Numbered from the stretch's first letter, positions 9,121 through 18,097 are shown. The stretch is 64,000 nt of DNA from Granulosicoccus sp964390335 (GCA_964390335.1 CAYMHU010000017.1:1-64000), one strand, 5' to 3'. Made by a program: numbers and translations. Notes: generated from the sequence alone by a model not told the origin.

Positions 9121-11574
9121 ATGAATAACAACGATAACGATAACGAACACGACATCATCATGGACCCAGATGCAGAAACGGATTTAGCTGACTCAGATGG
9201 CTTTGATGCAGACGGTTTCGATCCAGACAATCAACAGCAGCAGCAAACCGGGCTTATCCTGCCAGATCAAAACTTGCCAGATCGCTTAATGCTGCTACCC
9301 ATCTTTGAGCGCCCGTTCTTCCCGGCTCAGGTTCAACCTCTAATTATAGATGCCGACCCATGGCAGGAAACGTTTGCCACATTGGCAAAAATGGACTCAC
9401 ACCATTTAGGTTTAAGTTATGCCGGTGACCAAGAAGGCGGCAAGGCTAAAACCAGCGATTTTGCAAAAATTGGCTGCGTGATAAAGCTGCACAACGTGGT
9501 TAACAGTAACGGTAAAATTCAATTTATCGCGCAGGGTTTACAACGCTTCAAAATTAAAAATTGGATTAATGACGAACCGCCGTTTGCAGCGGAAGTAAGT
9601 TACCCACCCGATAAAACCGGCAAAACGCCAGAGATTAAAGCGTATGCCATGGCGCTGATTCAATCTATCAAAGAACTCATTCCGTTAAACCCGTTATATA
9701 ACGAGGAATTAAAGAATTTTCTTAACCACTTCAACTTAAACGAGCCATCGCCATTGGCAGACTTTGCCGCGGCAATTACCACAGCTGCTGGAACCGACCT
9801 TCAAGTCATACTCAATACGGTACCGCTGCAAAAGCGTATGGAAAAGGTTCTGGTGCTGCTACAAAAGGAATTGGAAGTAGCGCGACTTCAAAGCGAAATC
9901 CGCTCTGAAGTAGAACAGAAAATGTCGAAACATCAACGTGAGTTTTTCTTAAAAGAAGAACTTAAAATTATTCAGCGTGAACTGGGAATCGCAAAGGACG
10001 ATCGTACTGCCGATATCGATGAATTCCGAGAACGCATGGACAGCCGCAATGCTCCAGAACACGTCGTGAAACGATTTGATGACGAATTGAAGAAGATGTC
10101 GGTGCTTGAAACCGGCTCGCCCGAATATGGTGTTACCCGAAACTACGTCGATTGGCTCAGCTCGGTCCCTTGGGGTATTTATTCAAAGGATAAATTCAGT
10201 TTACGCAGTGCCCGCACCGTGCTTAATCGAGATCACGCCGGCCTGACCGATATCAAAGATCGTATTCTTGAATTTCTGGCGATGGGTGCGTTCAGAGGTG
10301 AAATTTCAGGCAGCATTTTGCTGTTTGTCGGTCCGCCGGGCGTGGGTAAAACCTCCATCGGTAAATCCATTGCCGAGAGCCTTGGACGAAAGTTCTACCG
10401 TTTCAGTCTGGGTGGCATGCGCGATGAAGCCGAAATCAAAGGGCATCGGCGCACTTATATCGGTGCAATGCCAGGTAAGCTGGTTCAGGCGCTTAAAGAT
10501 GTTGAGGTCAGTAACCCGGTCATCATGCTCGACGAAATAGACAAAATGGGACAATCGTTCCAGGGCGATCCGGCCTCGGCCATGCTGGAGGTACTTGATC
10601 CTGAACAAAACAGTGAGTTTCTTGATCACTACCTGGATTTACGGGTGGATTTATCGAAGGTATTGTTTATCTGCACAGCAAACCAACTTGATACCATCCC
10701 GCGCCCCCTGCTCGATCGTATGGACACCATTCGCCTGGCTGGTTACATCACATCAGAGAAAATGGACATCGCCCTAAAGCATCTTTGGCCACGCTTGTTA
10801 GAGCGTAATAAAGTTAAACCCAGCCAAGTTAAAATTTCCGAATCTGCTGTGCTGGCTTTAATAGAAGGTTATGCACGCGAAGCCGGTGTTAGAAATCTGG
10901 AGAAATTATTAAATAAAATTCTGCGCAAGAGCGTGGTGCAATTACTGGGCAAAGCAAAAAAGGTCAGTATCACTGCCCGAAATCTTACCGAATTTGTAGG
11001 TGAACCGCCTTTTAAGAAGGAGCAAACCTTAAGCGGTGTCGGTGTGATCACCGGATTGGCCTGGACGGCTATGGGCGGTGCTACCTTGCCAATAGAAGCC
11101 ACTCGCGTGCACGGCAAAAACCACAATTTAAAACTCACAGGACAGCTGGGTAACGTCATGGTCGAATCGGCGCAGATTGCGCACAGTTTTGTGACCACGA
11201 ACAGCGCTCGGTATAAATGCCCCACCGACTATTTCATTGAAAACAGCATCCATGTGCACGTACCGGAAGGTGCCACACCTAAAGACGGTCCCAGTGCGGG
11301 CATCAGCATGACCAGTGCATTAATCTCGTTAGCACTGAACAAGCCTGCTAAAAAAGGTTTTGCCATGACTGGTGAAATCACCTTAACAGGCGAAGTGTTG
11401 GCTGTTGGTGGTATTCGGGAAAAACTGGTTGCGGCACAACGCACCGGTATAAAGTCAGTTATTTTGCCCAGCGCGAATGAAGGTGATGTAAAAGAACTGC
11501 CAAAGCACATTACCAAAGGATTAAAAATTCACTTCGCTAAGCAGTACGATGATGTATTCAAAATTCTGTTTTAG
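9121..11574 (+). CDS. lon: Lon-type ATP-dependent serine protease
   Basis: Endopeptidase La of cytoplasmic protein quality control. The 817-residue protein has an N-terminal LON domain (about 50-250), a coiled region, the AAA+ module with Walker A GPPGVGKTS and Walker B VIMLDEIDKM, and the S16 protease domain with catalytic Ser725 (DGPSAGIS) and Lys768 (GIREKLVAA). About 45 extra residues precede the LON domain, rich in Asp and Asn and ending in a five-Gln run; E. coli Lon (784) lacks these. The extension and the sequence LPIFERPFFPAQ recall the second Lon of Pseudomonas (AsrA) more than canonical Lon, from memory. Monocistronic; converges on the DUF3187 gene. Confidence 0.93.
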   Translation: MNNNDNDNEHDIIMDPDAETDLADSDGFDADGFDPDNQQQQQTGLILPDQNLPDRLMLLPIFERPFFPAQVQPLIIDADPWQETFATLAKMDSHHLGLSYAGDQEGGKAKTSDFAKIGCVIKLHNVVNSNGKIQFIAQGLQRFKIKNWINDEPPFAAEVSYPPDKTGKTPEIKAYAMALIQSIKELIPLNPLYNEELKNFLNHFNLNEPSPLADFAAAITTAAGTDLQVILNTVPLQKRMEKVLVLLQKELEVARLQSEIRSEVEQKMSKHQREFFLKEELKIIQRELGIAKDDRTADIDEFRERMDSRNAPEHVVKRFDDELKKMSVLETGSPEYGVTRNYVDWLSSVPWGIYSKDKFSLRSARTVLNRDHAGLTDIKDRILEFLAMGAFRGEISGSILLFVGPPGVGKTSIGKSIAESLGRKFYRFSLGGMRDEAEIKGHRRTYIGAMPGKLVQALKDVEVSNPVIMLDEIDKMGQSFQGDPASAMLEVLDPEQNSEFLDHYLDLRVDLSKVLFICTANQLDTIPRPLLDRMDTIRLAGYITSEKMDIALKHLWPRLLERNKVKPSQVKISESAVLALIEGYAREAGVRNLEKLLNKILRKSVVQLLGKAKKVSITARNLTEFVGEPPFKKEQTLSGVGVITGLAWTAMGGATLPIEATRVHGKNHNLKLTGQLGNVMVESAQIAHSFVTTNSARYKCPTDYFIENSIHVHVPEGATPKDGPSAGISMTSALISLALNKPAKKGFAMTGEITLTGEVLAVGGIREKLVAAQRTGIKSVILPSANEGDVKELPKHITKGLKIHFAKQYDDVFKILF

Positions 11575-11595
11575 CGTTAATAATTAGCCTGGAAA

Positions 11596-12588
11596 TTAGT
11601 TAAATCCGTAAGTCCAGGCTATTCGAACGCCAATATCGGGGGCAGTGTCAATCACGATGTCCTCGGTAAAGCTTACTTCAACGTTACTGCCCTGCTTATT
11701 CGCGTAACGTAATCCCAAAGACAACTGCATTGAGCCTTGACCAATTTCGCGAATGCGGCTCTTATACAATCGCGTGTACCAATCTAGCTGCGCTATCAGT
11801 TGCACGCGATGGTTAAGGGTGTAATTCAAACCAGCCACTCCGAACCCGACTACGCCTGTTAATTCTGGAAACGCCTGGGGCTGACTCGGCTTTAACAAGC
11901 CTGCGCTGGCTGCCCACTGCCAACGAGATCCCGCGGAGGGTTTAAACCAAGGAGATTGAATATCGGCGAATACATCCACTTCGCCACCACCGCTAAATGT
12001 GTCCACATCCCCTAGGGGTACTTTCACCCCTGCCCGCACAATACTCGCTCCCAGTGTACAACCTAACAGTCGCTGAGCCTGTAGTTGTACATCACCCAGG
12101 TTGCTGGAGCTTTGTTCCAATATGCGCGCCTGTTGATCGGGACCGACATAGCTAAACAGTATTCGATTGGCTTCGGATTGATCCCGATTCGCATTCGGCA
12201 AGTTAAAAAACGCGTGCCACGATTCAACTGATTTATCGAACCATCCACCCGAGTGCGCAATCCATTCGCTATCCAAATTAAATTGCCAACAGGGTGTTGC
12301 CTGCCACCGATATCGCAGATTCAACACACTGGTTTCACCATCGAGCAGCAGCAGTTCCTGCGCATTAGCATCGCCCCTATAAGCGTTGCTGTGCACGACA
12401 GACAGTTGTAATTCGCTTTTAGTTGAGAGTCTGGGTGCTGCAGCGGGCAAGCCATGCTGTAAAGCAATCACGTGTTGTGCACGTTGCTGGAAAAAATTGG
12501 CATTAACAGGATTAGATTCTGCCAAAACGCAAGTCACAGGAGCGAGGATTGCGCACGCTAGTGCGTAAAGGTTAAAACGCAGAGACAA
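11596..12588 (-). CDS. DUF3187 family predicted outer-membrane protein
   Basis: 330-residue product with a signal peptide (hydrophobic stretch about 8-22, cleavage near VLAES). It is rich in alternating aromatic/polar strands and ends YGFN, consistent with an outer-membrane beta-barrel. The central HSGGWFDKSVESWHAFFNLPNANR block resembles the DUF3187 core (conserved W-D and a His/Phe-rich helix). The start is TTG at 12588, with AGGA eight bases upstream. The gene follows the TPR gene by 14 bases and is probably co-transcribed with it. Function unknown; the DUF assignment is by recognition, not search. Confidence 0.72.
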   Translation of the reverse strand: MSLRFNLYALACAILAPVTCVLAESNPVNANFFQQRAQHVIALQHGLPAAAPRLSTKSELQLSVVHSNAYRGDANAQELLLLDGETSVLNLRYRWQATPCWQFNLDSEWIAHSGGWFDKSVESWHAFFNLPNANRDQSEANRILFSYVGPDQQARILEQSSSNLGDVQLQAQRLLGCTLGASIVRAGVKVPLGDVDTFSGGGEVDVFADIQSPWFKPSAGSRWQWAASAGLLKPSQPQAFPELTGVVGFGVAGLNYTLNHRVQLIAQLDWYTRLYKSRIREIGQGSMQLSLGLRYANKQGSNVEVSFTEDIVIDTAPDIGVRIAWTYGFN

Positions 12589-12602
12589 CTCGACGGATCC
12601 TG

Positions 12603-13187
12603 TTAAATTTCGGTGCCCAATAGGGACTGCACGTGCTCGACACTGCCTTTGGCATTGGCCGAAGCCGGGCTGATCTTCAACACTTCGTTAAAGGCATCCA
12701 ATGCTGCTTCATACTGCCCGGATGCAGTAAAGATGAGTCCCAATCCGGATAGCGCACCAAAATGACGAGGCTCTAACAACAACGTTTGCTTGATATCAGC
12801 AATGGATAAGGCATGACTACCCATCAAGTAATGCACCGTTGCACGCTTGTTCCAGGCTTCTGCGTATTCGGGGTTACTGTCGACCAATTGATTGCAAATC
12901 TCGAGTGCAAATTTGTGTTGTCCCGAAGACATCGCCGCATGCAACTGCGACATTAATAAATTTGCATTGTCATCCGGGGCAATTAACCATTGCTGCCAGA
13001 TTTCATTTTGAATTTGGTTGGTTTCGTAGTTGCTGGTGGCGTTACCCAATGCTTTAAACAATGTATCGAGCTCTGCTGCAGATTGATCGGCGCGAACTTC
13101 GTAAGGTGGCAGACTCAGCAAGGCGGAGCACACAAGTAACTGCGTTAACAGCACATGAAAAAGCGATTGTTTTTTGCGCACAGTCAC
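12603..13187 (-). CDS. Exported tetratricopeptide-repeat protein
   Basis: I chose the GTG at 13187 because a strong GGAGGAAA ribosome site lies seven bases upstream; the frame stays open to 13217 but without such a site. The product is about 194 residues: a signal peptide (KKQSLFHVLLTQLLVCSALL), an Asp/Glu-rich linker, then at least three TPR-like helical pairs from about residue 85 (AEAWNKRATVHYLMG, HFGALSGLGLIFTASG, YEAALDAFNEVLKISP). TPRs mediate protein contacts; the likely location is periplasm. It sits upstream of the DUF3187 outer-membrane gene, so an envelope assembly role is possible. No specific function recognised. Confidence 0.8.
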   Translation of the reverse strand: MTVRKKQSLFHVLLTQLLVCSALLSLPPYEVRADQSAAELDTLFKALGNATSNYETNQIQNEIWQQWLIAPDDNANLLMSQLHAAMSSGQHKFALEICNQLVDSNPEYAEAWNKRATVHYLMGSHALSIADIKQTLLLEPRHFGALSGLGLIFTASGQYEAALDAFNEVLKISPASANAKGSVEHVQSLLGTEI

Positions 13188-13315
13188 TGGCTTTCCTCCG
13201 ATGGGGGCCTTCATCAATACTCACCGTATTTTTGTATACCCTGTTTAAGCATACATAGATCAGTCTACTCAGATCAACAACCCCAAATTAGCACAACTCA
13301 CCTTGCTAACACTTT

Positions 13316-14266
13316 CTACTGTTCCATCTGGTGTTCCATTGGCCGTTCCATTGGCTGTTCCATTGGCTGTTCCATTGGCTGTTCCATTGGCTGTTCCATC
13401 GGCTGCTGCATCGGGGCGGTGCTGTGTACCAGTGTGACCAACTCGGCGGCTTCCCGATAACCCGGAATCATCGTCCCGTCATCAAGATAAATCAGAGGCG
13501 TACCGCGTAACCCGACATCACTGGCGAGCTCCATATGATCAAAAATAGGATTTTCACACGATTTTTCTTCAATCGGCTGACCCGCTTTCGCCGCTGTCAT
13601 TGCCTCTAAGGGATCATCAGCACACCAAACGCTTTCTAATGTTTTATGTGATGAAGAATCAATGCCTGCTCGTGGAAACATTAGGTACCTTACGTTTACC
13701 CCGTTTTCCAGCAAAGTATCAATTTCTGAGTGCAATCGTCTGCAGTAGCCGCAATCAACGTCAGTGAATACGGTTATAGAACGGTTTTTATTCTCTTTTG
13801 CAGTGTAAACCAGCATATTATCTTCGCCCATATTGTTTATGGACTGCATTTGTAAGACGGTTTGTCTCTCTGCGGTTAAGTCAATTCGTGCGTTCAAATC
13901 AACCATACTGCCCTGAAACAAGAAAGACGCATCGCTGCTGACATAAATGACCCGTGCACCGAAGGTCACTTCATAAAACCCCGCGTAAGGTGTTTCGCGG
14001 ATTTCCGAAATCGGTAGGTTCGGCAGACGTTCCTTGAGCTTGATATACAGTTCATTTAATACCGGATCGGACGGTGCCGCGACTTCCTCTTTTATCGTTA
14101 TACCTTCCGCTTTTTCCGCCGCACGATCCTCTGTTTCCGCGGCAACTTTCTCCAATTCCGCAGCCACTACCAATGGGCTGTGCGCACTGAAGATGATGCC
14201 CACCACACACAACAAATTGAGCAATAGCGGTTTTATAATTTTGCGTTGATGATGTTGTGGAAACAT
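13316..14266 (-). CDS. dsbC: Thiol:disulfide isomerase DsbC-like, with repeat tail
   Basis: Periplasmic disulfide isomerase. I chose the ATG at 14266, preceded by CAGGG; a TTG at 14290 would add eight residues. The order is signal peptide (about 8-36), a Glu/Ala-rich linker, the DsbC dimerisation domain (about 65-135), and a thioredoxin fold with CGYC at 172-175, the structural Cys pair (VWCADD ... KSCENP) and cis-Pro in RGTPLIYLDDG. Position next to xerD is the usual one for dsbC. Oddity: after the normal end of the fold the protein continues with about seven Pro-Met-Glu-Gln units encoded by 12-bp tandem repeats. The tail is Met-rich and could bind metal or simply be tolerated slippage. Confidence 0.9.
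   Translation of the reverse strand: MFPQHHQRKIIKPLLLNLLCVVGIIFSAHSPLVVAAELEKVAAETEDRAAEKAEGITIKEEVAAPSDPVLNELYIKLKERLPNLPISEIRETPYAGFYEVTFGARVIYVSSDASFLFQGSMVDLNARIDLTAERQTVLQMQSINNMGEDNMLVYTAKENKNRSITVFTDVDCGYCRRLHSEIDTLLENGVNVRYLMFPRAGIDSSSHKTLESVWCADDPLEAMTAAKAGQPIEEKSCENPIFDHMELASDVGLRGTPLIYLDDGTMIPGYREAAELVTLVHSTAPMQQPMEQPMEQPMEQPMEQPMERPMEHQMEQ
13321..13404. repeat. 12-bp tandem repeat inside dsbC 3' end
   Basis: Seven head-to-tail units of gttccattggct or one-to-three-base variants (13321, 13333, 13345, 13357, 13369, 13381, 13393). They encode the repeated Pro-Met-Glu-Gln tail on the minus strand. The unit length is a multiple of three, so copy-number change would alter protein length without a frameshift. 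Confidence 0.9.
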
Positions 14267-14351
14267 GAAGAAACCCTGATATACGTTCAAGTCCGAGTAG
14301 ATTTACGCACTAAAGTTCCGTTATACAGTACTTGTGCGCAAGTTTTGCGAA

Positions 14352-15266
14352 CTAACCGCGCGGATGATGCTGTGCATGCATATGTTTAAGCCGCTCACGC
14401 GCTACGTGTGTATAAATTTGTGTTGTGGATAAGTCACTATGACCTAGCAATAGCTGCACCACCCGCAAATCTGCATCGTTATTAACCAAATGTGTTGCGA
14501 ATGCATGTCGAAGCGTATGAGGCGAAAGCTTAGCGTTTATTTCAGCTACCCTTCCATAGAGCTTAATACGATACCAAAAGCTCTGACGCGTCATTTCTCG
14601 GCCTCTGAGCGATAAAAACAAAGTGCTAGTTGGACTTTTTTGCAAATTATCGCGTGAAGTCTTCATATAACGCGCGATCCAATCAATTGCTGCTTCTCCC
14701 ATGGGCACCATACGTTCTTTTGAACCTTTGCCCCACACACGAACAACCCCTTGCTGCAAGTTCACTTGATCAACTGTTATCGTTACCAACTCGCTGACAC
14801 GTAATCCGCAACCATAAAGCAGCTCCAACATAGCCCGATCACGTAAACCGATATCCAGACTGATATCAGGAGCGGTCAATAATTTTTGAATTTCCGTTTC
14901 ACTGAGCGTGCCCGGAAGTGGTCTGCCAATAGTGGGGGAATCGATAAGTACCGTGGGGTTATCCTTGATATGGCGCTCACGAACTAAAAATCCGAAAAAC
15001 CGCCGCAATGCGGACAACATGCGCGCAGCGCTGCGTGCGCTTCCACCATTATCGACGCGAGTACCTAAATACGCCATGATGTCAGCGCGAGTTGCGTCAC
15101 GCAAATTCGCATTATTCGCGATTTGATACTGCGCAAATTGTTTGATATCAGTATCGTATGCAGACACAGTGTTTTTACTTAATCCGCGCTCAACTAGCAA
15201 CATGTCGCTAAATTGCAGCATTAGTCGGCGAGAGTCTGAACCGATATCGACGGCTGTTTCAGTCAT
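14352..15266 (-). CDS. xerD: Site-specific tyrosine recombinase XerD
   Basis: Resolves chromosome dimers at dif with XerC and FtsK. I chose the ATG at 15266 (MTETAVDIG), giving 304 residues, as in E. coli XerD (298); the frame is open 37 codons further upstream but that segment is not XerD-like. The N-terminal SAM-like domain (about 15-100) precedes the catalytic domain with Arg156 (CGLRVSE), Lys180, His250 and Arg253 (HTLRHAFATHL), His276 (LLGHSDLSTTQIY) and the nucleophile Tyr285. The adjacent downstream dsbC-like gene is the usual neighbour. Divergent from moeA, with 55 bases between starts. Confidence 0.95.
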   Translation of the reverse strand: MTETAVDIGSDSRRLMLQFSDMLLVERGLSKNTVSAYDTDIKQFAQYQIANNANLRDATRADIMAYLGTRVDNGGSARSAARMLSALRRFFGFLVRERHIKDNPTVLIDSPTIGRPLPGTLSETEIQKLLTAPDISLDIGLRDRAMLELLYGCGLRVSELVTITVDQVNLQQGVVRVWGKGSKERMVPMGEAAIDWIARYMKTSRDNLQKSPTSTLFLSLRGREMTRQSFWYRIKLYGRVAEINAKLSPHTLRHAFATHLVNNDADLRVVQLLLGHSDLSTTQIYTHVARERLKHMHAQHHPRG

Positions 15267-15321
15267 GTAACAAGCATAGCGAGTAACAAGCAAACAAACC
15301 ACTTCTTCAATCAACAAAACC

Positions 15322-16575
15322 ATGACCGAAAAGATACCCACAACAGAAAGCGACGCCGACCCAAACGCTATTTCCATGCAGACCGCTCAAGAATTTATTT
15401 TCAGCTCAGTACCCGCGTTTGAAGCTACGCAAACAATTCAGGTGGCCGAAGCACTCGGACGGGTATGCGCTGAAGATTTAGTTTCGCCAATGAATGTTCC
15501 ATCATTTCGCGCATCCGCTATGGACGGTTATGCGTTCAGGCACAGTGAAGGACATGCAAAGCTAACAATTGCGGGACATTCGCTTGCAGGTCACCCAAGC
15601 GCAGATAACGCTGATGAAAATGCATGCGTACGTATTACAACCGGTGCTCGGGTACCCGACTTTGCAGACACCGTAGTTCAGCAGGAAAACGTCAGCGTAC
15701 AAGATGGTGTTATCAACATCGAAAAATTGCCGGTTGTCGGTCATCACATCAGACAGCCCGGTTCGGACAGCAGTAAAAACAGTCCGCTACTAGCCGCCGG
15801 ACAAGTTTTAGGGGCAGCGCAAATTGCTGTATTAATTTCTCACGGCATTGTTGAGTTAACGGTATTGAGAAAAATCAAAGTCGCTGTTTTCTCAACTGGC
15901 GATGAACTGGTTGAAGCCGGCGACAACATACCTGCCGGCTGCATTGTTGATGCGAATCGCGCCTTACTCAGTGGGTTATTGTGCAGACCGGCAATCGAGA
16001 TTATCGATCTGGGAATCGTTAAAGATTCTGAGGAGGCACTGCATCAGGCCTTTGCAAATGCAAAAAATGCAGACGTGACAATCTCCAGTGGAGGAGTCTC
16101 AGTTGGTGATGCCGATTTTGTACGCACCGTGTTGGAGCAACACGGCGATTTACAACTGTGGAAAATCGCAATGAAACCAGGTCGACCACTAACGTTTGGC
16201 AAACTCAGCGAGCAACATCCCTACTTTGGGTTGCCCGGTAACCCGGTTTCCGCAGCCGTAACCTGCGTTATGTTTGTATTGCCGGCAATTCAACGCATGT
16301 TGGGCCAGCCAACCCCGGCAATACCAAAGATACGCGCAACTTTAGCTAGCAATGTTTCTAAACTCCCGGGGCGCATTGAATATCAGCGCGGATTTTTACA
16401 ACAAGAAAACGACTCGTGGGTGGTTAGCACGACTGGCTTGCAAGATTCGCATGTGATCTCTTCGTTACACAAAGCCAATTGTTTTGTTGAACTCGGTGTT
16501 GATTCTGAAGGGGCATCGATTGGTGAAGAAGTGAGTGTGGTGCCGTTTCAACTATTTGCTGATTCACCGATCTGA
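15322..16575 (+). CDS. moeA: Molybdopterin molybdenumtransferase MoeA
   Basis: Inserts molybdate into adenylylated molybdopterin. The 417-residue protein shows MoeA landmarks in order: domain III start with SAMDGYAF, ITTGARVPDFADTVVQQE, the FSTGDELVEAG signature, the MoCF-binding SSGGVSVGDADFV, KPGRPLTFG, and GLPGNPVSAAVTC, then the beta-barrel domain IV (about 330-410). The length is normal for the bacterial enzyme (411 in E. coli). No other molybdenum cofactor gene is near, so it appears isolated. The gene ends before a strong bidirectional terminator at 16654-16683. Confidence 0.95.
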   Translation: MTEKIPTTESDADPNAISMQTAQEFIFSSVPAFEATQTIQVAEALGRVCAEDLVSPMNVPSFRASAMDGYAFRHSEGHAKLTIAGHSLAGHPSADNADENACVRITTGARVPDFADTVVQQENVSVQDGVINIEKLPVVGHHIRQPGSDSSKNSPLLAAGQVLGAAQIAVLISHGIVELTVLRKIKVAVFSTGDELVEAGDNIPAGCIVDANRALLSGLLCRPAIEIIDLGIVKDSEEALHQAFANAKNADVTISSGGVSVGDADFVRTVLEQHGDLQLWKIAMKPGRPLTFGKLSEQHPYFGLPGNPVSAAVTCVMFVLPAIQRMLGQPTPAIPKIRATLASNVSKLPGRIEYQRGFLQQENDSWVVSTTGLQDSHVISSLHKANCFVELGVDSEGASIGEEVSVVPFQLFADSPI

Positions 16576-16653
16576 CAATGTCGTGATTATCTCAGTTCAG
16601 GCCTGTGGATAACTTTGCATAGCGCGGCTCAACTGGGGCTAAAAAGCGGACAC

Positions 16654-16683
16654 AAAAAAGGGTACCTGTTGGTACCCTTTTTT
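16654..16683. terminator. Bidirectional Rho-independent terminator
   Basis: Perfect 13-base arms (aaaaaagggtacc / ggtaccctttttt) with loop tgtt. The A-run and T-run flank the GC stem, so it works in both directions. It lies between moeA (plus) and the lysine-rich histone-like gene (minus), which converge here. Confidence 0.92.
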
Positions 16684-16708
16684 CGAAGACTAAAAAGCCT
16701 GGAACATA

Positions 16709-16729
16709 CCAGAGCCTGGAGGGCTCTGG
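16709..16729. other. GC-rich 8-bp hairpin 3' of histone-like gene
   Basis: ccagagcc, five-base loop, ggctctgg. It lies 15 bases beyond the stop codon of the histone-like gene and before the terminator, with no T-run of its own. It could act as a 3' mRNA-stabilising stem. Confidence 0.5.
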
Positions 16730-16743
16730 CATAAACCGGAATT

Positions 16744-17259
16744 TTACTTCTTCTTAGCGCGCTTCTTACCAGCGGACTTTTTCTTAGCACGCTTCTTACC
16801 AGCGGCCTTCTTCTTAGTTGCTTTCTTCTTTCCAGCAGCTTTCTTCTTAGTTGCCTTCTTCTTTCCAGCAGCCTTTTTCTTAGCGCGCTTCTTTCCAGCG
16901 GCCTTCTTCTTAGCGCGCTTCTTTCCAGCGGCCTTCTTCTTGGCGCGCTTCTTACCAGCGGCCTTCTTCTTGGCGCGCTTCTTTCCAGCGGCCTTCTTCT
17001 TGGCACGCTTCTTTCCAGCGGCCTTCTTCTTGGCGCGCTTCTTTCCAGCGGCTTTCTTTTTGGTTGCTTTCTTCTTTCCAGCTGCCTTTTTCTTAGTTGC
17101 TTTTTTCTTTCCAGCTGCCTTTTTCTTGGTAGCCTTCTTTTTTCCAGCTGCCTTCTTCTTGGTAGCTTTCTTCTTTCCAGCTGCCTTCTTCTTGGTAGCC
17201 TTCTTCTTTTTGCCAGCTTTGGCAGGCGATGCTTTCGCCGGTTTACTGATTCGAGCCAT
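16744..17259 (-). CDS. Histone H1/AlgP-like Lys-Ala repeat protein
   Basis: ATG at 17259 with AGGAG seven bases upstream; the open frame upstream of it is not used. After a short leader (MARISKPAKASPAKAG) nearly all of the 171 residues are lysine, alanine, glycine, threonine and arginine, as nonamers of two kinds: KKAAGKKAT-like at both ends and KKAAGKKRA in the middle. Such proteins (AlgP/AlgR3 of Pseudomonas, histone H1-like proteins) bind DNA nonspecifically through their charge. There is no folded domain. Repeat-driven length polymorphism is expected. A long arginine-rich frame overlapping it (16629-17312) is a frame-shifted reading of the same repeats. Confidence 0.85.
   Translation of the reverse strand: MARISKPAKASPAKAGKKKKATKKKAAGKKKATKKKAAGKKKATKKKAAGKKKATKKKAAGKKKATKKKAAGKKRAKKKAAGKKRAKKKAAGKKRAKKKAAGKKRAKKKAAGKKRAKKKAAGKKRAKKKAAGKKKATKKKAAGKKKATKKKAAGKKRAKKKSAGKKRAKKK
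16746..17214. repeat. Imperfect 27-bp coding repeat array
   Basis: About seventeen imperfect units, mostly 27 bp with some shorter, built on aag-aag-gcc-gct-gga-aag-aag codons on the minus strand. Units of the same kind are clustered: AAG-Lys-Arg-Ala units in the middle, Lys-Ala-Thr units at both ends. This fits growth by unequal crossing-over or slippage. Units are coding and contiguous, with no spacers. Confidence 0.85.
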
Positions 17260-17653
17260 GAAAAACTCCTGAACGAATGAATTGTTAAACAAAAAATTCG
17301 GAGCCAGGACATCCAGACTCCTCAGACAGTCAATTAAGACTGTTTACCTATATCCAAAATGTAGGCCAACGTTATAAACAATAACCTCAAACTTCATTTT
17401 AGAACGCTTAACTTCCTGTTCAAAACATAAACAAGAAGTAAAATTTAAAGTTAAACGACAATCAAAATTTGAAAATACATTTAACTTCTAAGTTGCGCAT
17501 TGTCCACATAGTTCATACTTATTTCAACTACAAGTTATATTTTTTATTAAAATTAATTTAGTTGAAGTTGCTGATTATACAAATGTAAATGCGTTCAGCA
17601 GACAAAAACAACCTTGTCCCAAAAGCAGAATATGCTGCATATGCAGTGTTTTC
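17260..17653. other. AT-rich intergenic region without genes
   Basis: 394 bases between the histone-like gene and the RDD gene, visibly richer in A and T than its surroundings (especially 17380-17580). It must hold the divergent promoters. Visible small structures are a hairpin acagtc-aattaa-gactgt (17326-17343) and a 12-bp palindrome ctgcatatgcag (17635-17646) just before the RDD start. I see no ORF or RNA gene. Confidence 0.6.
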
Positions 17654-18097
17654 ATGAATATCAAGCAATCACAGAACATGCAAAACAATTCATCTTTTTC
17701 TTCTTATGTATTTCGACGCTGTTTCGCATTTCTTTACGACAGTTTATTGCTTTTGGCACTTTTTTTTGTCGTTACAAGCATCGCAATCGCCTTCAACGAT
17801 GGTGAAGCGATAGCAAATCACGCGTTCAAACTCGTTTTATTCCTCGTCACATTTTGTTTCTTTTGTTGGTTTTGGCGTAATGGTGGTCAAACGTTAGGTA
17901 TGCAAGCGTGGCGTATAAAAGTGGTTAGTGAAACAAACGAAGCGTTAACGTATTCTCAATGCTTCAAACGCTTCGTTTTGGGTACTTTTTTATTCGGATT
18001 TACGCTGATTTTTGCTGTTTTTAATGCGCAAGGCCAAGGTATTCACGACAAACTCTCCAATACAAAAATTGTATTTAAAAACAAAGAGTTAAGTTAG
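17654..18097 (+). CDS. RDD family membrane protein
   Basis: 147 residues. The RDD signature is visible: RRCFAFLYDSLLL (the Arg ... Asp pair in helix 1), hydrophobic segments at about 27-48, 60-77 and 113-131, the WRNGGQTLGMQAWRIKVV block, and the terminal GQGIHDKLSNT. RDD proteins are small inner-membrane proteins of uncertain function; some are proposed Na+/H+ or solute transporters. No ribosome site is obvious before ATG 17654, and ATG 17681 (MQNNSSF) is an alternative start. Codon choice is AT-biased compared with neighbours. It converges on lptG. Confidence 0.85.
   Translation: MNIKQSQNMQNNSSFSSYVFRRCFAFLYDSLLLLALFFVVTSIAIAFNDGEAIANHAFKLVLFLVTFCFFCWFWRNGGQTLGMQAWRIKVVSETNEALTYSQCFKRFVLGTFLFGFTLIFAVFNAQGQGIHDKLSNTKIVFKNKELS

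Noticed and set aside
13321..17214. CRISPR-like arrays
   Set aside because: Both repeat tracts are contiguous, lack spacers and are translated in frame within real genes.
16629..17312. Arginine-rich 227-residue frame overlapping the histone-like gene
   Set aside because: It is the same repeat DNA read in another frame; the Lys-Ala frame has the AGGAG site and the known family composition.
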